This document shows, piece by piece, positions 53,899-63,917 of a stretch of DNA of 64,000 nucleotides (the first letter of the stretch is position 1; the number at the start of each line of letters is the position of its first letter). This stretch comes from Emticicia sp. CRIBPO (GTDB lineage: Bacteria > Bacteroidota > Bacteroidia > Cytophagales > Spirosomataceae): contig NZ_JAAAKV010000006.1 of NCBI RefSeq assembly GCF_009905725.1, forward strand, positions 352,348 to 416,347, given 5' to 3'. The notes below the pieces were generated by a model. That model searched no databases. It was not told where the DNA came from and saw only the letters and a program-made list of their open reading frames with translations. Both the position numbers and the translations under genes were made by a program.

Positions 53899-55461
53899 TC
53901 AGTTCGGATATCCCGGATTCTGAGGTTTAAGATTCGGGTTGTTCAACATTTCCTGTTTTCCAAGCGGCAACAAAAGATGCTTTTCAGCAAGGGCCTGCTT
54001 AGAACTCAGGTTTACGTGTCCGACAAAATTATCGAATCCGTTCGTTGTTTCGTTATAAACCTTTCTCAGACGCACCATGTCAAACCAGGTGATTCCTTCA
54101 TAACACAGTTCATGCCAACGCTCTCTCCAAACCGCCTCACGGAAGCTGGCCTGGGTGAATGTACCCAGTGCAGGAGTTGCTAAGGTAGCTCTGTCTCTGA
54201 TTCTTTTCATCGCATCATATGCTTCCTGGTTAGGTCCGCCTACTTCGTTCTGAGCTTCAGCAAAAATAAGCAATACTTCTGCATAACGGATCAAAGGCAC
54301 ATTCAGGTTGTTGTTTCTTGTACCAGCTACACCCGAAGTACCATTAGCGGTAATGTTGAAGTGCTTGAAGATATAAGGTGCTCCAAGATCGAACAATGCA
54401 CCGTTACCATTAGTAAAGTAACTGCTGTAGAAATAACCTTCGCGGTCTTTTGCTCTCAGGTCACCGGCTTCGTACGACTTGTAAAACTGCTGGGTAGGCA
54501 CTGTACTTCCTGTTCCGGACGGACCGTTGTAGGTCACAGGCTTGAAGTTAGGATACATGTTATCCATCGGGTTGGCAGCCACAAGCGTATTGTACTGAAG
54601 CATAAAGATATGCTCAACTGTATTTTTCAGACTTTCTTTGTGCACATCTCCATAAGTAGCAAAAAGATTGATTGAAGCAGGGTTACTGTTGGCATAAGTA
54701 ATTACTTCTTTAGCTTTATTAGCCGCAAGTGTGTAATGCGAAGCTCCTTTACTCAACGGGAAACCTGCCATGGTAAGGTAAACCTTAGCCAGAAGCGACT
54801 TAACGGCCGCCTGTGAAACACGTCCGTTACTGTTCATCCAGGCAAGACCTGCTCCTTCAGCAGCAATAAGGTCATCCACAATCAGTTTGTAAACCTCTTC
54901 CTGCGATGCTCTTGAAGGAAGAAAATTTTCTGAAGAAGCTGTCTGAGGCTTGGTAATCAAAGGTGCATCACCCCAAAGACGTACGATATAAAAATAAGCC
55001 CATGCTCTCAAAAATCTGGCTTCACCCAGAATTTTCTTTTTCTGAGCTTCATCCATCGGAGTAATGGCAGGAACCTTTTCCAACACCTGGTTAGCTTGGG
55101 CAACCACTTTGTAAAGACCATTCCAGTAGTTGATCACGTGCTGGGTATTACCATCGAACACCAAACCATAAAGGTTGTTCAAATCGGAGTTCTGAGCTGT
55201 TTCTGTTGTAGAAGTTCCGGTGATGGCTTCCAGCAACTGCCAGTTGGAAGAAAAGATACCGGCTCCGTCGCCAATAAAACGCGTGTCTGCATAAACAGAA
55301 GCGATGGCAGCTTCAGCATGATCAGGAATAGTATAGAAGCTTTCCGGCGTCAGGTTGGACGGTGCCACTTCATCAAGGAAATCTGAACAACTGAACGTGG
55401 TGAATACTAAAGCCCCTGAGAAAAATACCCTGCTTATATGTTTAAATCTATCAAAGTTCAT
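53899..55461 (-). CDS. SusD/RagB family outer-membrane lipoprotein
   Basis: 520 residues. The lipoprotein Cys is in FTTFSCSDFLDE. SusD-like N-terminal TPR helices include EARFLRAWAYFYIVRLWGD near residue 150, and the C-terminal RagB part has RYAEVLLIFAEAQNEVGG near 390 and WRERWHELCYEGITWFDMVR near 440. It binds oligosaccharides or other nutrients at the cell surface for its SusC partner, encoded 26 bp upstream. There are no CAZyme genes beside it, so the substrate cannot be guessed. Confidence 0.93.
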   Translation of the reverse strand: MNFDRFKHISRVFFSGALVFTTFSCSDFLDEVAPSNLTPESFYTIPDHAEAAIASVYADTRFIGDGAGIFSSNWQLLEAITGTSTTETAQNSDLNNLYGLVFDGNTQHVINYWNGLYKVVAQANQVLEKVPAITPMDEAQKKKILGEARFLRAWAYFYIVRLWGDAPLITKPQTASSENFLPSRASQEEVYKLIVDDLIAAEGAGLAWMNSNGRVSQAAVKSLLAKVYLTMAGFPLSKGASHYTLAANKAKEVITYANSNPASINLFATYGDVHKESLKNTVEHIFMLQYNTLVAANPMDNMYPNFKPVTYNGPSGTGSTVPTQQFYKSYEAGDLRAKDREGYFYSSYFTNGNGALFDLGAPYIFKHFNITANGTSGVAGTRNNNLNVPLIRYAEVLLIFAEAQNEVGGPNQEAYDAMKRIRDRATLATPALGTFTQASFREAVWRERWHELCYEGITWFDMVRLRKVYNETTNGFDNFVGHVNLSSKQALAEKHLLLPLGKQEMLNNPNLKPQNPGYPN

Positions 55462-55487
55462 ATAGAATTTTTTTTAAAGTTATTTAA

Positions 55488-58400
55488 TTAAAACGTCACC
55501 TGAAGACCCATCATGTAGGTCGTAGGTTTTGGATAATTATGCCAGATCATCCCTTGAGAAAAGGCACTGCTGCCATCTCCCTGATTGGTCGGAGTAACTT
55601 CCGGATCACCAATAACTTTATCAGTCACTAACAGGAAGAAGTTTTGTGCAGAAGTGTAAACCCTAAGTCTGCTCAGTTTTAACTTTTCTGTAACATTTGA
55701 TGGGAAAGTGTATCCCAGCAAAAGGTTTTTACCTCTCAGGAACGAACCGTCCTTCACCCAGTGATCATCTACGTTGGTTACATAACCAGCCCTGGTGTCA
55801 CGGATCTGAGCAATCATGGTATTCTGATTGGTCGGAGTCCAGGCATTCAGAACGGTCGTGTAGCTGTTAGCCAAGGCCTGGCGGTCTTCGCTGGCGTGCA
55901 GGTTCATCATCATGACATCATTACCATAAGAGTACTGAAGTTCAAAAGTCAGATCAAAATTGTTGTATCTGAAGGCGTTGGTCAAAGCTCCCCACGCTTT
56001 CGGGCTACCATTACCGATAATAGAACGGTCAGCATCTGTGATGGCTTTGTCTCCGTTTACGTCTTTGTATTTGATATCCCCCGGAAGTACCGTCAAACCG
56101 TTACGATAAGAAGTATATTTTGCCGCTTCTTCTCTTTCAGCTTCGCTCCACACACCCAGACGGGTCAATCCCCAGAATGAACCTACAGGCTCACCGATTC
56201 TGATGATGTTGGTCTGGTTAGTGAAGTTAGGACCACCCACTCCGAAAATATCCGAAGGCGTCGCCAGTGAAAGCACTTTGTTTTTGTTCATCGAGATATT
56301 GAAGTTGGTTGTCCATTGGAAACTTCCTCTTTCAATATTGACGGTATTAACCGCAAATTCCAAACCTCTGTTCTGCATAGAACCTACGTTTCTTCTGATT
56401 GTGGCATATCCGCTGGTACGTGGTACCGGGGCATCCAAAAGCATGTCAGTAGTTTTTCTGTTATAGAAGTCAGCCTCCAAAGTAATTTTACCTCTGAAAA
56501 GGCCTAATTCCAACCCTATATCACTCTGAGCTGTTTTTTCCCATCTCAAATCCGGGTTAGCCAGTCTTGTAATACCTGTGCCCGACACTTTCACGTCATT
56601 GATCACAGCAGCGTAGTTAGAGCTAAGCAATGACAACGAAGAATAAGCAGGAATTTCGGAGTTACCTGTCAAACCATAACTTGCACGAAGTTTAAGGTTA
56701 GAGATAATGGTATTGCCCTTCAGGAATTCTTCATCAGAAATTTTCCAGGCTGCAGCTGCCGACGGGAAGAAGGCAAATTTATGGTTCTCACCAAATTTAG
56801 ACGATCCGTCAGCACGTCCTGTTACTGTAAACAGGTACTTGTTATTCAAAGTATAGTTGATACGGCCGAAATAAGAGTTGAAAGCATTTCTTGAAGCATC
56901 CGATTCAACGGCCGGCAATGTGCTACCAGCACCTAAGTTGTTATAGCCGAAGTAATCAGTAGCAAATCCACGAATACTGGATGCAATTCTGAAGAAGTTG
57001 GTTTCCTGCCATGAAATACCTGCCAAAGCTGTAATTGAGTTGTTCTCGTTGATCTGCTTATTGTAAGTCAGGTAGTTTTCAAGTGACCAGAAGGTATCTT
57101 TTCTGTTACGGGCAGAAGCAGTTCCCTGGGCACCAATCTCCAATGTTCTTGTGCTTGACTCATTTTGCTCCTGGGTCATGATGTTGGTACCTAATACCGT
57201 TCTCATTTCCAATCCTTTGGCAAACGTGATGTTTGAATAAAGGCTACCGGTAGTAGTCTGGGTATTCAGAATATACTTACGGCCATACAGACGGTGAACA
57301 GAACTCATGGTTCCTTCAGCAAACGGAAAATCACGGTTGTTGGCGTAAGTTCCGTCGGCATATTTCACAGGAAGGAACGGGAAATCTTCCACGATCTGAC
57401 GGGCAACCGCGTCATTGATATCGACGATTCTCTCAGTCTGGTTGTTATAGCTCAATGTACCACCGATTTTCAACCATGATTTAACCTGATCGTCAATCGT
57501 AAATCTTCCTGAATATCTTTTCAGATATGAAGTCTTGATCAAACCTTCGTCATCTCTATAACCCAATGATAAAGAGTATTGGGTACGCTCGTTACCACCG
57601 CTAAAACCCAATTGGTGATTCTGAGAAAGCTTGTTCTGAGTAGACTCTTTAAACCAGTCTGTATCATACAAAGGATTTCCATTGCTGTCAAATACCCTTG
57701 GATCCGTTCTTCTCAGTTTAGGATTCAGGTAAGCCCATTTTCCGGCAGCCCATCCAACCGGGTCAAATTTCTGCATGTTAGCCCAGGCAAGGTCTTCAAC
57801 CGCCATGTATTCTTTTGCATTCAAAACCCTCGGACGGTTTGGCCCGATGGTGTTCACACTGAAATCAGTGTTGTAAGTTACCTGAGATCCACCCGCTTTA
57901 CCTTTTTTGGTGGTTACCAGGATAACGCCGTTCGCTCCTCTGGCACCATAAATGGCTGTAGAAGACGCGTCTTTCAAAACCTCAACCGAAACGATATCAT
58001 TCGGGTTAATGTAGTCAATTGCTGACGAAAACTGGGCCTGGTTTCCTTGCGGAAGCATTACCCCGTCAACCACATACAAAGGGTTGTTCGAAGAGTTAAT
58101 AGAGCTGAAACCACGCACCCTGATGTTGGTTCTACCACCCGGACGACCCGAGTTGGTGTTCACCTGCACACCCGCCATTCTACCGGACAATGCCTGGTTA
58201 AGCGAAGCGGCCGGTCTTTCACGAAGCTGAGCATCTCTGACAGATCCGACAGAACCGGTAAGGTCAGATTTTTTAAGTGTACCGTAACCGATAACAACGG
58301 TTTCGGTCAAAGTCACCGAAGAAGATAATAATGAAACATTCAGTTCGGTGCTGTTGTTCACAGCCACTTCTTTGGTTTCATAACCAATGTAGGAAAAAAC

Positions 58401-58613
58401 AAGTGTGGCACCACCCGGAACACTGATTGTGTAAGCACCGTTGGCATCGGTAGTTACACCTTTTGTAGTGCCTTTCAGGCTGATACTGACGCCAGGTAGT
58501 CCGTAACCTTCTTTTTCGTCAGTTACAGTACCCTTAACCTGCCTGTCCTGTGCGTGCAGAAAGCCCAAACTGGCGAAGAGCATGAATAAACTAAGAACAT
58601 AGTTTTTTTTCAT
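55488..58613 (-). CDS. SusC/RagA family TonB-dependent transporter
   Basis: 1041 residues with a signal peptide (ends LHAQ). A carboxypeptidase D-like domain (residues about 24-110: QVKGTVTDEKEGYGLPGVSI, FSYIGYETKEVAV) is followed by the TonB plug (TVVIGYGTLKKSDLTGSV near 120; ASSTAIYGARGANGVILVTT near 215) and a 22-strand barrel, ending in the aromatic PTTYMMGLQVTF beta-signal. It forms the import channel with the SusD lipoprotein. No ECF sigma/anti-sigma pair and no recognisable promoter lie in the 300 bp upstream. Confidence 0.95.
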   Translation of the reverse strand: MKKNYVLSLFMLFASLGFLHAQDRQVKGTVTDEKEGYGLPGVSISLKGTTKGVTTDANGAYTISVPGGATLVFSYIGYETKEVAVNNSTELNVSLLSSSVTLTETVVIGYGTLKKSDLTGSVGSVRDAQLRERPAASLNQALSGRMAGVQVNTNSGRPGGRTNIRVRGFSSINSSNNPLYVVDGVMLPQGNQAQFSSAIDYINPNDIVSVEVLKDASSTAIYGARGANGVILVTTKKGKAGGSQVTYNTDFSVNTIGPNRPRVLNAKEYMAVEDLAWANMQKFDPVGWAAGKWAYLNPKLRRTDPRVFDSNGNPLYDTDWFKESTQNKLSQNHQLGFSGGNERTQYSLSLGYRDDEGLIKTSYLKRYSGRFTIDDQVKSWLKIGGTLSYNNQTERIVDINDAVARQIVEDFPFLPVKYADGTYANNRDFPFAEGTMSSVHRLYGRKYILNTQTTTGSLYSNITFAKGLEMRTVLGTNIMTQEQNESSTRTLEIGAQGTASARNRKDTFWSLENYLTYNKQINENNSITALAGISWQETNFFRIASSIRGFATDYFGYNNLGAGSTLPAVESDASRNAFNSYFGRINYTLNNKYLFTVTGRADGSSKFGENHKFAFFPSAAAAWKISDEEFLKGNTIISNLKLRASYGLTGNSEIPAYSSLSLLSSNYAAVINDVKVSGTGITRLANPDLRWEKTAQSDIGLELGLFRGKITLEADFYNRKTTDMLLDAPVPRTSGYATIRRNVGSMQNRGLEFAVNTVNIERGSFQWTTNFNISMNKNKVLSLATPSDIFGVGGPNFTNQTNIIRIGEPVGSFWGLTRLGVWSEAEREEAAKYTSYRNGLTVLPGDIKYKDVNGDKAITDADRSIIGNGSPKAWGALTNAFRYNNFDLTFELQYSYGNDVMMMNLHASEDRQALANSYTTVLNAWTPTNQNTMIAQIRDTRAGYVTNVDDHWVKDGSFLRGKNLLLGYTFPSNVTEKLKLSRLRVYTSAQNFFLLVTDKVIGDPEVTPTNQGDGSSAFSQGMIWHNYPKPTTYMMGLQVTF

Positions 58614-58934
58614 AAAACAACTAATTTTTAAGTGGGAGAATATATAGAATCGGTGTAAAATAAAAATAAATATAATTATAATACAAGTCAGGTTTGATAA
58701 GATATCTTTAAATAAATGCAGGTATTAATAAAAAAATTATTAAACGGGTACATTGTTAACGTATAATACTTTGACAATAAATACTTTAACTATTTTTAGG
58801 TCGCTTTTTGAAAAAAACTAAATGTGGAAAAAATAATTTACGGGGAAAAAGCTCAATACCGGAAAAATACAAAATCAGGAAAGAGAGAAACAGATCACAG
58901 AGAGGGATCATGAAAGTGAAGAATAAAATGCAAT

Positions 58935-59077
58935 AAAAAATCCCTGTCTCAATAATAGTGACAGGGATTCCGACTTACGTGCTTTCCTAATAATCCATGT
59001 GCTAGCTTATTAAGCTATCATTTGAGGATTAAATCTTTATGAATACAATTCAAATGTTTTTGTCATGTGTATTAAGC
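58935..59077 (-). ncRNA. Candidate small RNA or attenuated leader upstream of susC
   Basis: On the minus strand a promoter at 59082-59112 precedes about 140 nt with no open frame of note, ending in a strong intrinsic terminator at 58939-58969. Inside, GGATTA (59026-59031) pairs with TAATCC (58991-58996), enclosing the hairpin TAGCTTA-T-TAAGCTA (59003-59017). It could be an independent sRNA, a 6S-like RNA, or the early-terminated leader of the susCD operon 320 bp downstream. The RNA family is not assigned. Confidence 0.45.
58939..58969 (-). terminator. Intrinsic terminator of the candidate RNA
   Basis: AATCCCTGTC (minus-strand 5' side) and GACAGGGATT form 10 perfect pairs with an 11-nt loop, followed by six T on the minus strand (58940-58935). 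Confidence 0.88.
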
Positions 59078-59081
59078 GAAA

Positions 59082-59112
59082 CAAATTTATAAACCTCTCA
59101 CCTAATTTCCAA
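59082..59112 (-). promoter_or_regulatory. Bacteroidota-type promoter of the candidate RNA
   Basis: On the minus strand TTG (59112-59110), a 20-nt spacer and TAAATTTG (59089-59082), an exact TAnnTTTG match. Confidence 0.6.
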
Positions 59113-59452
59113 TCATTTTGGCATTTTTCATTACCAAAGCTTTTTGAAGATTTTTTAGTACACAGGGTTATACTTTTACTAACGTTTATACAGTATGCGA
59201 ATACTATGCCAATTTCTTTTCTTCGAAAAAAATATTTTTAATCCAATACAATATATTAATTATCAGATATTTAAACAAAATATCACAAAAAATGGCCGTT
59301 TTTTTGCCGTAATAGATTCAGAATATACCGGCCTTCTGCTTACTCTGTAAACCGCCTTTTTTACTTCCTGAGAGTCCGTTTATTACTTATAAATAGCTTC
59401 AAAAAAAGAAAATTCTTATGCAGGAATCTAACTTTCTCCCTTCTTTTTCTGT

Positions 59453-59460
59453 TAAATTTG
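59453..59460 (+). promoter_or_regulatory. -7 element of hflX
   Basis: TAAATTTG matches TAnnTTTG exactly. The -33 element is weak (TTT at 59433-59435). The start codon follows 42 bp later. Confidence 0.45.
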
Positions 59461-59501
59461 TCTGGTAATGAGTTTCATAAATTAAATCAAGCGTATAAAA
59501 A

Positions 59502-60740
59502 TTGTTAAATACACCATTATTATCAACTTCCAAAAAACAAGAGACAGCCATTCTTGTCGGTTTAATTACCCAAAAACAGAACGCCGAGAAAACCAAAGAA
59601 TACTTAGATGAATTGGCTTTCCTGGCGGAAACCGCCGGTGCCATAACCGTCAAAACCTTTATTCAACGACTTAATTATCCTGATCAGAAAACCTTTGTAG
59701 GAAAAGGAAAGCTGGAAGAGATCCAAACCTGGATCACCATGAACCCGGTGGATACCGTCATTTTTGATGATGAACTGAGCCCTTCACAGGTACGGAACCT
59801 TGAACAGACATTTAAAGACATCAAGGTGCTGGACAGAAGTCTGCTTATCCTGAATATATTTTCGCAACGTGCACAAACAGACCAGGCCAAGCGTCAGGTG
59901 GAGCTGGCACAATACCAATACCTTTTACCCAGACTGACCCGTATGTGGACCCACCTGAGCCGCCAGAAAGGGGGTATCGGGATGCGTGGTCCCGGAGAAA
60001 AAGAGCTGGAAACAGATAAAAGGATTGTGCAGGACCGGATTGCTTTCCTCAAGGAAAAACTGGATAAAATCGACAAACAATCCATTACAAGAAGGAAAGA
60101 AAGAAGCAGATTGGTGCGGGTTTCGCTAGTTGGATATACGAATGTCGGAAAATCTACTTTAATGAGACGGTTGGCTAAAACTGAGGTATTTGCCGAAAAC
60201 AAGCTTTTCGCCACCATCGATTCTACCGTCAGGAAAGTTGTTTTGGGAAACATCCCTTTCCTGCTGACGGATACGGTCGGTTTTATCAGAAAACTGCCTA
60301 CCACGCTTATTGAATCATTTAAGTCGACCCTCGACGAAATCAGGGAAGCCGACATCCTGATCCATGTGGTAGATATTTCTCACGGTTCTTTTGAAGAGCA
60401 GATAGAAATCGTCAACACGGACCTGGCTGAAATAGGAGCCGGCAATAAACCTACTGTTCTTGTTTTTAACAAACTTGACGCGTACCAGCCGGAGTCGGAA
60501 GAAGGCCTAGATGACCATCTGGCCACCTCAGAAGACCTTGAAAAAAACCTGGCGAGATTAAAGAAAAGTTATCTTCAGAAAAATACTGAACATGTGGTCT
60601 TCATTTCTGCTGAGAAAAAGGAGAACCTGGAAGAGTTGAGAAAAATCCTGCTACAGCTTGTCACCGATAAGCATTTCCAGATTTATCCGAACTGGGACCC
60701 CAAGCAAAATCCTATGTATGACTGGCAGGGAGAAGCTTAA
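59502..60740 (+). CDS. hflX: GTPase HflX
   Basis: 412 residues. The N-terminal HflX domain has NYPDQKTFVGKGKLEEIQ and FDDELSPSQVRNLEQ, and a coiled linker contains RGPGEKELETDKR. The GTPase domain has P-loop GYTNVGKSTL near residue 210, DTVGFIRKLP (G3) near 257 and NKLD (G4) near 325. It binds ribosomes and helps rescue or split stalled or heat-damaged ones. The start is TTG at 59502, with no upstream ATG fitting. It converges on the FAD/Fe-S dehydrogenase gene. Confidence 0.94.
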   Translation: MLNTPLLSTSKKQETAILVGLITQKQNAEKTKEYLDELAFLAETAGAITVKTFIQRLNYPDQKTFVGKGKLEEIQTWITMNPVDTVIFDDELSPSQVRNLEQTFKDIKVLDRSLLILNIFSQRAQTDQAKRQVELAQYQYLLPRLTRMWTHLSRQKGGIGMRGPGEKELETDKRIVQDRIAFLKEKLDKIDKQSITRRKERSRLVRVSLVGYTNVGKSTLMRRLAKTEVFAENKLFATIDSTVRKVVLGNIPFLLTDTVGFIRKLPTTLIESFKSTLDEIREADILIHVVDISHGSFEEQIEIVNTDLAEIGAGNKPTVLVFNKLDAYQPESEEGLDDHLATSEDLEKNLARLKKSYLQKNTEHVVFISAEKKENLEELRKILLQLVTDKHFQIYPNWDPKQNPMYDWQGEA

Positions 60741-60760
60741 TGGCTCTCCCTACCAGGAAT

Positions 60761-63637
60761 TTATTTTTTTAACGCATTGTAAAGTATCTCGATGGGATGT
60801 TGTGCTACCCTTCCCGTTCCATCTTTGATCTGGTGTCTGCAGCTTGTTCCCGGAGCAGCGATGATCACATCATCGGCTTCTTTTCTTACTGCAGGAAATA
60901 ATACCAACTCGCCGATCTTCATCGAAACCTCATAATGTTCTTTTTCATAACCGAATGATCCGGCCATACCACAACATCCGCTGGGGATCAGTTGCACCTG
61001 GTATCCTTCTGGAAAAGACAGGGCTTTTTTGGCAGGGACCAGGCTACCTAATGCCTTCTGCTGACAATGCCCGTGCAATCTTATACTGGCCTTATCTGAG
61101 ATAAAACTATCTTTCTTTATATTCCCTTTTTCAATCTCTCTGACAAACCACTCGTCAAACATAAAGGTATTCCCGGAGATTTTTTCAGCATCTGCTTTCA
61201 ATCCGGCGGGGGCCAGATCAAGATATTCATCCCGGAACGTAAGTATGGCTGAAGGCTCAATGCCTATCATGGGCGTTTCTTCAGTAACCAGGTCCTTCAG
61301 CTTCCCGATGTTTTGTTCCACGATTGTCTTTGCCTTTTTAATCAGACCTTTGGAAAGGTAGGTCCTTCCGCTTTCTATATGATCGGGGATAATGACCTGG
61401 TATCCTAGTTTTTCAAGGAGCAAAACGGTCTTTTCTCCTACTTCCGTGTCGTTGTAATTGGTAAACTCATCACAAAAAAGCAGGACCTTCTTTTCTGAAA
61501 CCAGGGCTTTGTCTTTTCGCGACTTAAACCAGCTCAGCAGGGTTTGTTTACCCAGCAATGGCATGGTTCTTTCCGGGTGAAATCCGACAACCTTATTGAT
61601 ATTTGACCTGAGGAATGAATTCCCGAAAATAAAGTTGTAAGCAGGAGGAAATATAGCCGCCAGTTTCATCTGGGAGGTAAAGTCGGCAATCAGCCTGGAC
61701 CTGAAAGGCACGCCGTGTTCGTCATAATATTGTTGTGTAAACTCAGCCTTCATTTTGCTGATATCCACACCTGACGGACATTCGGATTTACAGGCTTTGC
61801 AGGACAAACATAAGTCAAGAATCTCTTTTACTTCATATTGACCGTTTTTCATCGCCTCAGGCTCTGTCATATACTGCCTCAGAATATTGGCCCTGGCTCT
61901 TGTGGTGTCTTTTTCAGAACGGGTAGCCATATAACTCGGACACATGGTGCCGCCGGTAATTTCCGTTTTGCGGCAATCTCCAGATCCGCTGCATTTTTCA
62001 CTCAGCCTGAGCATATTTTCCTGGTGGCTGAAATCAAAGACAGTTGGTTTCAAATGTGTAACAGGCTCTTGTTTATACCTCAGCGACTCTATCATCGAAG
62101 GCGTATCCGTGATCTTTCCCCTGTTAAATATTCCTTCCGGGTCAAAAATATGCTTGACTTTCCTGAACAACTGGTAAACCTCCTCACCTACCATATCCGG
62201 AATAAACTCTCCTCTGAGCCTTCCGTCTCCATGTTCTCCTGAAAGTGATCCTTTGTATTTTTTCACCAGGTGGGCTGTATCAGACAGCACCTTTCTGAAA
62301 AGCTGTACGCCATCTGCAGACTTGAGGTTTATCATTGGCTCCACGTGCAGCTCGCCGGCTCCGGCATGGGCATACATCGAATACTCAAGCCCATGGCTTT
62401 TCAACAGTACTTCCAGGTCTCTGATGTAGTCCGGCAAATCATTGGCATCTACTGCACAATCCTCGATGAGATTGACCGGCTGGGAATCACCAGGCAGGTT
62501 TCTGAGTAGGCCCAGCCCTGCTTTCCTGAGCTCCCAGGCCTTTTTAGTATCTTCTGCATAGAGCATCGGGTAAGCATAGCCCAGCCCTTTCAGTTGAAGA
62601 GCCTCTATAAAATTACTCAGCTTTAAAGTAAGATGAGCCAGGTCGTCGTCAAAGAACTCAACCATCAAAATGGCTTTTGGTTCTCCTTCAATAAAAAACC
62701 TGTTTTTAGATTGCTCGGTATTGATTTTGGTAAATCGCAGGATGTAATCGTCCACCAGCTCCGAAGCCGAACAATGGTGTGCCAAAGCTACCAGGTTACT
62801 TTTCAGGGACTCATCCAGGGTAGTACAATGAACAGCCACCATGCCTACATGGGCAGGCGGTAGTTTCAGAAGTTTTAACCTGGCTTCAGTCACAAAACAC
62901 AAAGTACCTTCAGACCCTGCGATCAAAGGCAGTAAATTATCTGAATCTTTCAGGAGCAAATCCAGGGCATAGCCAGTATTTCTTCTTGTAATAGAGGCTT
63001 TAGGTGAGTTATCACCGATAAGTGCCCTTAGTGATTCATCATCCAGTATCTCATGAAGGTTCTTTCTTATCTCATTTAAAAGACCTGATCCTTTCTGATC
63101 TGTTGTATTGATTATCACTTCAGCCCCGTCAGACAAAAAGGCTTTTATTTCAAGCAGGTTGTTACGGGTATCTCCCCAGATGATGGAATGAAGCCCGGAC
63201 GAATTATTACCGATCATCCCGCCTATCATGGCACGGCTGCTGGTAGAGGTTTCAGGACCAAACATCAGTCCGAAAGGTTTCAGATACGCGTTGAGGTCAT
63301 CCCTGATCACGCCCGGCTGCACCCTGACCCACTGCTCCTCCACATTGAGCTCAATGATTCTATTGAGATTTTTGGAAATATCAACTACCACGCCCGGTCC
63401 TACCACCTGACCTGCAAGAGAGGTCCCGGCGGCTCTGGGAATCAACGTAAATTTATGCTCTTTAGCGAGGTGGATTAACTTCTGAATGTCATTCGTGCCT
63501 TTAGGAATCGCTACAGCGAGAGGCTTCTCCTGGTAAACAGAAGCATCTGTGGCATAGACATTCTTAATGGCTTCATGTGAAGGCGAATCGTTAAAGTATA
63601 ACTCCCCTTCAAATTGTTCTTTAAACTGTGCAAACAT
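60761..63637 (-). CDS. FAD- and Fe-S-binding dehydrogenase (D-lactate/glycolate oxidase-like fusion)
   Basis: 958 residues, a GlcD-GlpC-type fusion (YdiJ-like). Residues about 20-240 are a PCMH FAD domain (FTLIPRAAGTSLAGQVVGPG near 56, SSGLHSIIWGDTRNNLLEI near 150), followed by the FAD-oxidase C domain. Near 555-640 are two Cys groups: CSGSGDCRKTEITGGTMCPS and CLSCKACKSECPSGVD. The C-terminal part has the CCG motifs HGHCQQKALG and SGCCGMAGSFGYEKEHYE. It is likely a membrane-associated oxidase of D-lactate or a similar 2-hydroxy acid that feeds the quinone pool. The exact substrate cannot be seen. Confidence 0.9.
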   Translation of the reverse strand: MFAQFKEQFEGELYFNDSPSHEAIKNVYATDASVYQEKPLAVAIPKGTNDIQKLIHLAKEHKFTLIPRAAGTSLAGQVVGPGVVVDISKNLNRIIELNVEEQWVRVQPGVIRDDLNAYLKPFGLMFGPETSTSSRAMIGGMIGNNSSGLHSIIWGDTRNNLLEIKAFLSDGAEVIINTTDQKGSGLLNEIRKNLHEILDDESLRALIGDNSPKASITRRNTGYALDLLLKDSDNLLPLIAGSEGTLCFVTEARLKLLKLPPAHVGMVAVHCTTLDESLKSNLVALAHHCSASELVDDYILRFTKINTEQSKNRFFIEGEPKAILMVEFFDDDLAHLTLKLSNFIEALQLKGLGYAYPMLYAEDTKKAWELRKAGLGLLRNLPGDSQPVNLIEDCAVDANDLPDYIRDLEVLLKSHGLEYSMYAHAGAGELHVEPMINLKSADGVQLFRKVLSDTAHLVKKYKGSLSGEHGDGRLRGEFIPDMVGEEVYQLFRKVKHIFDPEGIFNRGKITDTPSMIESLRYKQEPVTHLKPTVFDFSHQENMLRLSEKCSGSGDCRKTEITGGTMCPSYMATRSEKDTTRARANILRQYMTEPEAMKNGQYEVKEILDLCLSCKACKSECPSGVDISKMKAEFTQQYYDEHGVPFRSRLIADFTSQMKLAAIFPPAYNFIFGNSFLRSNINKVVGFHPERTMPLLGKQTLLSWFKSRKDKALVSEKKVLLFCDEFTNYNDTEVGEKTVLLLEKLGYQVIIPDHIESGRTYLSKGLIKKAKTIVEQNIGKLKDLVTEETPMIGIEPSAILTFRDEYLDLAPAGLKADAEKISGNTFMFDEWFVREIEKGNIKKDSFISDKASIRLHGHCQQKALGSLVPAKKALSFPEGYQVQLIPSGCCGMAGSFGYEKEHYEVSMKIGELVLFPAVRKEADDVIIAAPGTSCRHQIKDGTGRVAQHPIEILYNALKK

Positions 63638-63763
63638 TAAAACTTATTTTTTTCAAAATTGGGTAAGTTTTCATTAAGATGCAAAAAGAAATTCCCGGTA
63701 CTTGTATTATCCCGGCTAAATCGCAGGGTTTTAAAAGAATCGAAACGATATATCAGAAAAATA

Positions 63764-63794
63764 TTGGAAAACTGCGACAGGAAGGAGATATTTG
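63764..63794 (+). promoter_or_regulatory. Promoter of tRNA-Arg
   Basis: TTG (63764-63766), a 20-nt spacer and GATATTTG (63787-63794), one base from TAnnTTTG. The tRNA begins 17 bp downstream. Confidence 0.5.
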
Positions 63795-63811
63795 CAAAAC
63801 TTTTGAAAAAT

Positions 63812-63883
63812 GGTTTCGTAGTTCAACGGATAGAATAGTTGTTTCCTAAACAATAGATCTGGGTTCGATTCCCGGCGAGACCA
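63812..63883 (+). tRNA. tRNA-Arg (CCT)
   Basis: 72 nt. The acceptor stem GGTTTCG/CGAGACC, T arm TGGGTTCGATTCCCG and anticodon loop TTCCTAA (anticodon CCT) are visible, with discriminator A at 63883. CCA is not encoded. The rare Arg codon AGG is served by this tRNA. Confidence 0.92.
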
Positions 63884-63917
63884 CTTACTTAACAATCACC
63901 ACAACAATTCTTCTGCT

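Larger units (their letters stand above)
58614..59501. other. 888-bp intergenic region between susC and hflX
   Basis: It contains a candidate small RNA on the minus strand (58935-59077) with its own promoter and terminator, a -7 element for hflX (59453-59460), and otherwise AT-rich DNA with no gene that has a start codon and reasonable length. The 58614-58930 part, upstream of susC, shows no match to the Bacteroidota promoter. Confidence 0.6.

Noticed and set aside
58614..58900. Promoter for susC
   Set aside because: No TAnnTTTG with a TTG 19-23 nt upstream was found, so no promoter is called.
63680..63847. 55-codon open frame before tRNA-Arg
   Set aside because: It runs through the promoter and the first half of tRNA-Arg, so it cannot be a real gene.
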